Shown: piece by piece, positions 58,521 through 64,000 of the stretch
Numbering within the stretch: the first letter of the stretch is position 1
How the letters are laid out: the number at the start of each line of letters is the position of its first letter
Translations under genes and position numbers: made by a program
Assembly: GCF_963676685.1 (NCBI RefSeq)
Contig: NC_092354.1
Span: forward strand, 27,436,193 to 27,500,192
Direction of reading: 5' to 3'
Origin: Mytilus edulis
Taxonomy: Eukaryota; Mollusca; Bivalvia; Mytilida; Mytilidae
DNA length: 64,000 bases
Notes under the pieces: model-generated
Databases searched by the model: none
What the model saw: the letters and a program-made list of their open reading frames with translations, nothing else
Told to the model about the DNA's origin: nothing

Positions 58521-58676
58521 TTAAGTGCTGTTAAAAATTTCTTTATCATGCTCAAAAACAATCTTCTGTATCATTTCATTCTTTGGTTGAGTTGCTTTTT
58601 TTGTTATCTTTTTGTATTGCTTCTTTGATAATCTCTCTTTCCCCACAGCTAATGCAAGCTCGTTTTCGTTATTCAT
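58521..58676 (-). CDS. 51-codon lysine-rich open frame
   Basis: Minus-strand ATG at 58676, stop at 58521-58523. The peptide starts MNNENELALAVGKERLSKKQ and ends HDKEIFNST. Composition is protein-like and highly charged. It lies between the divergent Mutator-like gene (58841 onward) and the unrecognised minus-strand gene, in the orientation of the latter, and could be its first exon; no donor that links it in frame was found. No family recognised. Confidence 0.35.
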   Translation of the reverse strand: MNNENELALAVGKERLSKKQYKKITKKATQPKNEMIQKIVFEHDKEIFNST

Positions 58677-58840
58677 TTAAGGGGGTACCGTACACCTAAG
58701 AAAAGATAACTCTTACTAAAATTCTGAGTTAACTAACGTCAATTAAGTGTTTTAAAATACGCCTCATATTACAAGCGTTTTATTGACATGGAATAGTTGT
58801 TTACCTGTTGTTATGAAGCAGACGGTACATCACTGTCATA

Positions 58841-61800
58841 ATGGAACAGCGTAAACGTAATACGTTTGGTAAATTTTCGAGATCTAAATCTGCCGAAAAG
58901 AAATCGAGTCGTTCAGATTACTTCAAATGGTTAAATGATGGCAGGAAATTGGAAGATTCTCCGCAAGTCGGCTTGCGTAATGATCATGGCAATTACGTAT
59001 ACGAGTATCTTGATGTTGAGGCTGAATTGGAAGGTGATAACACGTCTGATGTTTCAAAATCTTGGACAATTGGGAGAAGAATTGTAGAGTGGAATATCCT
59101 GTCGGAAGGAATGTATTGCTGTACTTGCAAGTGTCCACTTCACCTGTCAGATATTGTAGGAGAACGATTGTTTGGGCTAGGTGGTCTACTGATGGTAGAT
59201 TGTAAACTGTGTCATACTGTTACTGATGTGCATTTTGGGAAGAGAGGACCATCTGGAAGTTATGACATCAACACAAAAGCTTCCATAGGTATGATTATAT
59301 CACATGCTTGTAAATTATAATACTAATAGTCTGTATGATGCTAATATTTACAGTTGTAGTTTTACTGTTTACAGGGGTGGATCCAGCCATTTTAAAAAAG
59401 GGGGTTCCTAACCCAGGACAAAGGGGTGTTCCAACTACATGTCCCCATTCAAATGCATTGATTGTCCAAAAAAGGGGGTATCCAAACGCGCCCCCACCCC
59501 CTGAATCTGTGCCTGGTTGACATTTAACATGTTGCATTGTTTATTTGACATAATTATATTAAAATGCATTCATGATTTTTTGTTTAAAAACTAAAAAGAG
59601 TCCTTGGGGTCAATTACTACTAATTAATGTGTCTAACTTAAACAGTGCATATATATAAATTGCTTGCAATCTTGGGCAAATTATTGTGTTGTGAAAGCTT
59701 ATTAAACATGATTAAGGCATATAGGAGACAAGTGCCTGTGTTACATGTATAGCAAATTAATTGTTGAAAATATTGTTATTGTTCAATGAACATCAACAAC
59801 TTTCAACCCCTCCCTTCTTATCTTCTTCATAGCCAAATTAGGCTTTGAAAAGAGTTAAAATAACTAATTATAAACTGTGAAGGGCTTCACCATTAAATGT
59901 ACAACTACATGTACATCATCATAATATCATGTTAATATTCTTAGATTAGATATTTTGTAAGCCAAGTCAGAGAAATAAGCACAGGACTGACAGCTTGTAA
60001 ATTTATCTTCAGTTTAGGAAATTTTATAGAATTTTACAATTTTAAGAGAAAAAAATTACCATCTTTACTAAAGTTAATAACACAACTGTTTCTTAGTCTT
60101 AGAAATGCAGGTGTGTATATATTTTCCATAATTAAGCAATCAATTTTTTTTCTCAATTTTTGATTATACAATGTACCTCATATTCTATTAAAGGAATGAT
60201 ACATGCAGGGATGGGCCCAACTCATCTGCAGAACTTTCTAGCAGAATGTAACCTGCCATCCATTACAGAGAGCACATTAAGGAAAAAAGAGAAAGAATTA
60301 AGAGGACAAATTAAAAATGTAACAATCCAGTCCTGCAATATATATGGCACAAAGAGAGGAAAAGTCACTCAGCACAAATGGCAATGAGACAACTATCCAC
60401 AAAAGACCAAAATGACACAGACATTAACAACTATAGGTCACCGTACGGCCTTCAACAATGAGCAAAGCCCATACCGCATAGTCGGCTATAATAGGCCCCG
60501 ATAAGACAATGTAAAACAATTCAAACGAGAAAACTAACGGTCTTATTTATGTAAAAAAAATAACGAAAAACAAATATATGTAACACATAAACAAACGACA
60601 ACCACTGAATTACTGGCTCCTGACATGGGACAGGCACATACATAAATAATGTGGTTAGGTTATATATAATTATATACATGAGAATTATAATACAATTTGA
60701 TCATGTAATGCTTCATTGTTTATAATGGACTTTAATAGGACTGTGTGTCTTATGAAAGTAAAAAATGTATATACATGTATATAACATCAAACATGTTTTT
60801 AAAGTTAAAAGCTGTTTTTTTATTATTTCATAAACAGAATAAACAACCATACATGTACATGCATGTACAGATCAAGACTTTTCACCACCTAAAATTGCAC
60901 AGGACAGCACATTTTTTTTTTATTTAATAGTGAGGAACACAAAAACAATAATTTCTAATTGTGTTTTAGGTTTGCAGTCAATGCAAATGTTTGTTTCTTG
61001 CAAACATATGCACCCAAAATATGTTTTTGTGTTCTTAATAATGTATATTTGCAGCTTACTACACAACTAGGTATCCTAAAGGTTAAGGTACATGTAAATG
61101 GTTAAGGTCAATTTATAATAAACTTGCTGGGACTTTTTTTTTTATAAGAAATGCAATCTTTTCTAGATTGAAGCAAGTTTTGATGGTGGCTGGCAAAAGA
61201 GAGGCTCTGGTTGGAATTATAATAGTAATACAGGTAAATACATAATTATATAATATAATGTCTGACATTCATGATTTACTTACTGTATGTTGTTAAATTT
61301 TGCTGAATCAATTATTAATATAAATAACTTAATTGGACAAAGCATTAATTTTACTATTTAAATTGATATGAGAAGCTGTAGTTAAAGAAATATCTTCCCA
61401 TACTTATATTTATTCAATCCCTAGGGTAGATCTTTTTAACTTACCTGGTTCAATTATAGCAAATATGTGAGCTTTTGCCATCATTTTGTATACATTATAG
61501 AAGTTAGATGTGTTACATTGTACATGATTGTTAGTGACTCAACTGTTCACCAGAGCTCACACGAAAAGTAGACAATTATACTATTAAACCTTCAACAATG
61601 AGAAAAAGTTATATCCAACATGAAAAATACCAAACAATTCAAATGAAAAAAACTAACAGCATAATTAATAACAAAAACATTTATGAAGAAAATATGACAG
61701 ATATAAACTAACAACCACTGAACTATAGGCTCTTTATTATCAGTATCTGTTCGCCATATTAATCTGTAACATGACATCATTCTGTTAGCATTTCATTAAG

Positions 61801-64000
61801 GCCTAAATTAAAATATTGTTTGTTTCCCCAATCCCGACCCTGCCAAGCCAGGTGTGGGTAGGTAGGTAGGGAAATAATTTTATTTTTCTAAAAAGCTTGA
61901 ACATTATCAGACGATCCGGCAAGCCTGAAAATCCAAAACGTATAAAATAGTATTTCACTTATTTTTGACAATAAAATTTGATGAGTGCACCAATTTTGCA
62001 GGGTCGGTCGGGATTGGGGAAACAAACGATATTTTATTTTAGGCCTAAAATACTCGTTATCTCACACCCCTATTCAAATCATAACAATATTTACTTAACT
62101 GTTAATTTATAATTGCATCATGTTAATGTAATACCTTTTTCTTTTTATTCTTGCAGGACATGCAACTTTTATTGGAAAGGAGACAGGAAAGGTGCTGTCA
62201 TTCGATTTAAGAAGCAAGACATGTAAGATTTGTGAGTTCCATCAAAACAAAAAAGAGACAGTTCCTGAGCATGAGTGCCATCTGAATTGGCATGGGTCTA
62301 GTAAATCCATGGAGGCAGATATGGCGGTGGCAATGGCCCACAGATTAAAAGATGATGAATGTGAAATTAATGGTATGTTTCATATTCAAAATAAAGAGTT
62401 CCCCAAAATGCTTTGAAAATACCATATAAAGGGAAATAACTCTTATTTCCACAATTCTTTTAAATTTAAAAGGTGATCATTTTGTAATTTTTACAGGAAA
62501 CTTGGATTTTGTTCTTACACTTTTCTGACATAGAATCAATTGATTTTTTGGTTAATGATATAACATGACCAATGTAATTTAAAAAAAAACGGTTTATGTT
62601 TATTTAAGTTGCTTTATTAATACATTAGCTACATGTAATTAAATAAGGCAGAATATAACAGCTATCACTATTTTCCAAATAAAAAAATATGCTTGCCGTT
62701 GTATATCTTGACCTCTTTGTAGGTTTATAATTATTTAATCTTCATTTCAGTCATACATGCTGATAATGATGCTTCAACAACAGCAAGACTTGAGGTTGAG
62801 TTTGGAAACATACAGAAAAAAGATGACCAGAACCATGTGAAGAAGGGGTTATCAACAAGCTTGTATAATATTTCAAAGAGGTATTTTACAAATTAATTTT
62901 AGTGTTACAGATATGTCTATGACAAGGCTAAAGCCCATCCTTAACTAAATCAAATCTTACGTAAAGATCTTATTCTATTGATCTGTGAAGACTACTTACT
63001 CTTAACAAAAACATTTCAATGAAATTTCAATTTTGTGTTGTTCAAAGACATATAAAGATCTTTGTGTTATCTGAATTCACAAACATTACATTGAAAATTA
63101 AAAGAACTATTATTATCGCTATTTTGTGCATTTTTCCTTTGATCTTTTTTTGTGATGATTTCTCATATCATGCTACTCGCTTGAGATGGAAAATTATTGC
63201 TAGAAACTAAGGAGGCATGTGGCATTGCTAATGAAATTGACATGAAATTGACAATGTCGCCATACAATGTAGGTAAAATAGCGATAAACAGATTATTTTC
63301 TGCTCTATAGTCGGGTTGTTGTCTCTTTGACACATTCCCCATTTCCATTCTCAATTTTATCATTGGTCATCTCAACTCGATTGCTTTTCTCGTTGAAATG
63401 ATCAACAATGATCTATAAGTATATATATATATATATATGAATAATCTTCATGGCTTATGGAAGAACCAAACAGTTTTTAGTGAGGCTATATTAAGTTTAG
63501 AATAGAAAAGCAGACATTAAAAAAAATAGAAACTAGGACCTTTTTTCTGAAAATTAAAAGGCAGATGCATGATACCATGATTGATGATTTCATCCATGCC
63601 CCATAAAAGTCTGATGATTTTTTTTTTAAATTTTACATTCATTATTTGTTTCTTATTTTGCAGTTACAAAGAATTGCTAAAGGATGAAACAAAACAATAT
63701 ATTTTGAGGTGCTTTATGTATGCCATTAAGGGAGGTGACAATGAAGATGACATTAAGATTGGGCTGCAAAGAATTGTACCACATATTTTTGGATCACATG
63801 AAAATTGTAAAGATGCTGACTGGTGTAGCTATCATCAAAATCAAGAAAAATTTATGTAAGATCTTCTATACTGGTATTGACAATATATCATTTTCCGTAT
63901 TGTCTTATTTCTCAAAAAAAATAATAGATATAAGAAGATGTGGTATGAATGCCAATGACACCTCTTCTATCCAAGTCACAATTTGTAAAAAGAAACCAAT
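58841..64000 (+). CDS. Mutator-like transposase-domain protein (split gene, runs off the window)
   Basis: Exons: 58841-59288, 60194-60318 (end uncertain), 61167-61233, 62157-62372, 62751-62880, 63664-63855, then onward past the edge (donor AT|GTAAGA). Phases agree at all junctions. The start MEQRKRNTFGKFSRSKSAEK is basic. Then IGRRIVEWNILSEGMYCCTC, LHLSDIVGERLFGLGGLL, CKLCHTVTDVHFGKRG, INTKASI/GMIHAGMGPTHLQ, NFLAECNLPSITESTLRKK, EASFDGGWQKRGSG, CKICEFHQ, ECHLNWHGSSKSMEADMAVA and VIHADNDASTTARLEVEFG. This order matches, by recall, the Mutator-like transposase domain family of invertebrates. Candidate catalytic acids are D in SFDGGW and D in HADND. Zinc-binding Cys pairs are visible. About 390 codons are present. 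A dispersed repeat has inserted at or just after the end of exon 2 (about 60345), which may impair splicing; some 20-30 residues usual between exons 2 and 3 are missing. Confidence 0.85.
59370..59522. mobile_element. hAT-like MITE scrap in intron 1
   Basis: It begins 'caggggtggatccagccatt', then 'aaaagggggttcctaaccca', and ends 'gaatctgtgcctgg'. The start is the TIR of an abundant hAT-type MITE by recall (CAGGGG..GGATCCAG). The right end is degraded. Confidence 0.6.
60345..60665 (+). repeat. Dispersed repeat of the 'caatgagacaactatccac' family
   Basis: It starts near 'gtcactcagcacaaatggca', continues 'caatgagacaactatccaca', 'ggtcaccgtacggccttcaa', and ends 'cctgacatgggacaggcaca'. Abundant in mussels by recall. 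Related pieces: 61588-61760 and the window end from 63926. Confidence 0.7.
61588..61795 (+). repeat. Second copy of the same repeat family, internally shortened
   Basis: 'accttcaacaatgagaaaaa', 'aaacaattcaaatgaaaaaa', 'taacaaccactgaactatag' and 'gctctttattatcagta' follow the order seen at 60450-60640. Confidence 0.6.
61799..62046. mobile_element. MITE with long inverted ends in intron 3
   Basis: 248 bp. The left end AGGCCTAAATTAAAATATTG continues TTTGTTTCCCCAATCCCGAC. The right end is its inverse, gtcgggattggggaaacaaa then cgatattttattttaggcct. The inverted repeat is about 45 bp with few mismatches. A clear target duplication is not seen. No coding frame. Confidence 0.85.
63296..63362 (-). 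repeat. Repeat fragment, inverse of 24420-24480
   Basis: 'gtcgggttgttgtctctttg' and 'acacattccccatttccatt' is the reverse complement of the text at 24420-24480. Confidence 0.75.
63419..63440. repeat. (AT)n microsatellite
   Basis: A run of alternating AT of about 20 bases in intron 5 of the Mutator-like gene. Confidence 0.8.
63926..64000 (+). repeat. Start of another 'gacaac...ccaagtcacaatttg' repeat copy, cut by the window edge
   Basis: 'ataagaagatgtggtatgaa' then 'tatccaagtcacaatttgta' matches the opening of the mussel repeat family seen at 60345-60665. Confidence 0.65.

Noticed and set aside
58678-58700. TTAAGGGGGTACC resembling the MITE ends at 4094
   Set aside because: Only one end is seen and similarity covers about 12 bases; no partner end was found nearby.

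Overview
The window is eukaryotic and reads as bivalve genomic DNA, most likely a marine mussel (Mytilus or a close relative). It is AT-rich, genes are split by GT-AG introns, and most intergenic DNA consists of repeat families I recognise from mussel sequence by recall (no search was run). These include a hammerhead-bearing repeat, the 'gacacattccccatttcc' family, tRNA-like SINEs and short Helitrons.

Layout. 1-5870: a long-monomer satellite (about 340 bp) interrupted by two insertions, one of them a MITE flanked by TTAA. 5874-6085, 11333-11520 and 17777-17975: copies of a repeat carrying a hammerhead ribozyme core. 8498-9146: a broken DUF6589-type gene. 11640-14515: a GC-rich, degenerate Ty3/Gypsy element whose integrase end is followed by a PHD finger. 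15627-15940: a short non-autonomous Helitron with recognisable ends. 18964-21798: a possible 2.8 kb TTAA-flanked element. 26237-30491 (minus): a complete five-exon fibrinogen-related gene with an N-terminal PAN/apple-like region; one of its introns holds an 18-copy minisatellite made from its own exon end and splice donor.

34305-42269: the centrepiece, an uninterrupted reading frame of about 2,650 codons for a Helentron-type Helitron protein. In order it has a cysteine-peptidase-like domain, a charged repeat array, a zinc-binding region, an HUH Rep nuclease, a PIF1-like helicase and an AP-endonuclease-like domain. About 2.3 kb downstream on the same strand (44569-49534) is a split gene for an RPA-like single-strand DNA-binding protein. 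Together they look like the replication kit of one rolling-circle transposon: nicking by Rep, unwinding by helicase, strand protection by RPA, and a second nuclease of uncertain job. The intron of the RPA gene is filled with MITEs and a large perfect-centred palindrome.

51750-57540 is a repeat mosaic with a 5'-truncated retroelement lying at the end of an unrecognised minus-strand split gene (55651-58103). 58841 to the right edge holds a split gene for a Mutator-like transposase-domain protein that continues beyond the window; its introns carry further MITEs. No tRNA, rRNA or CRISPR locus was found.
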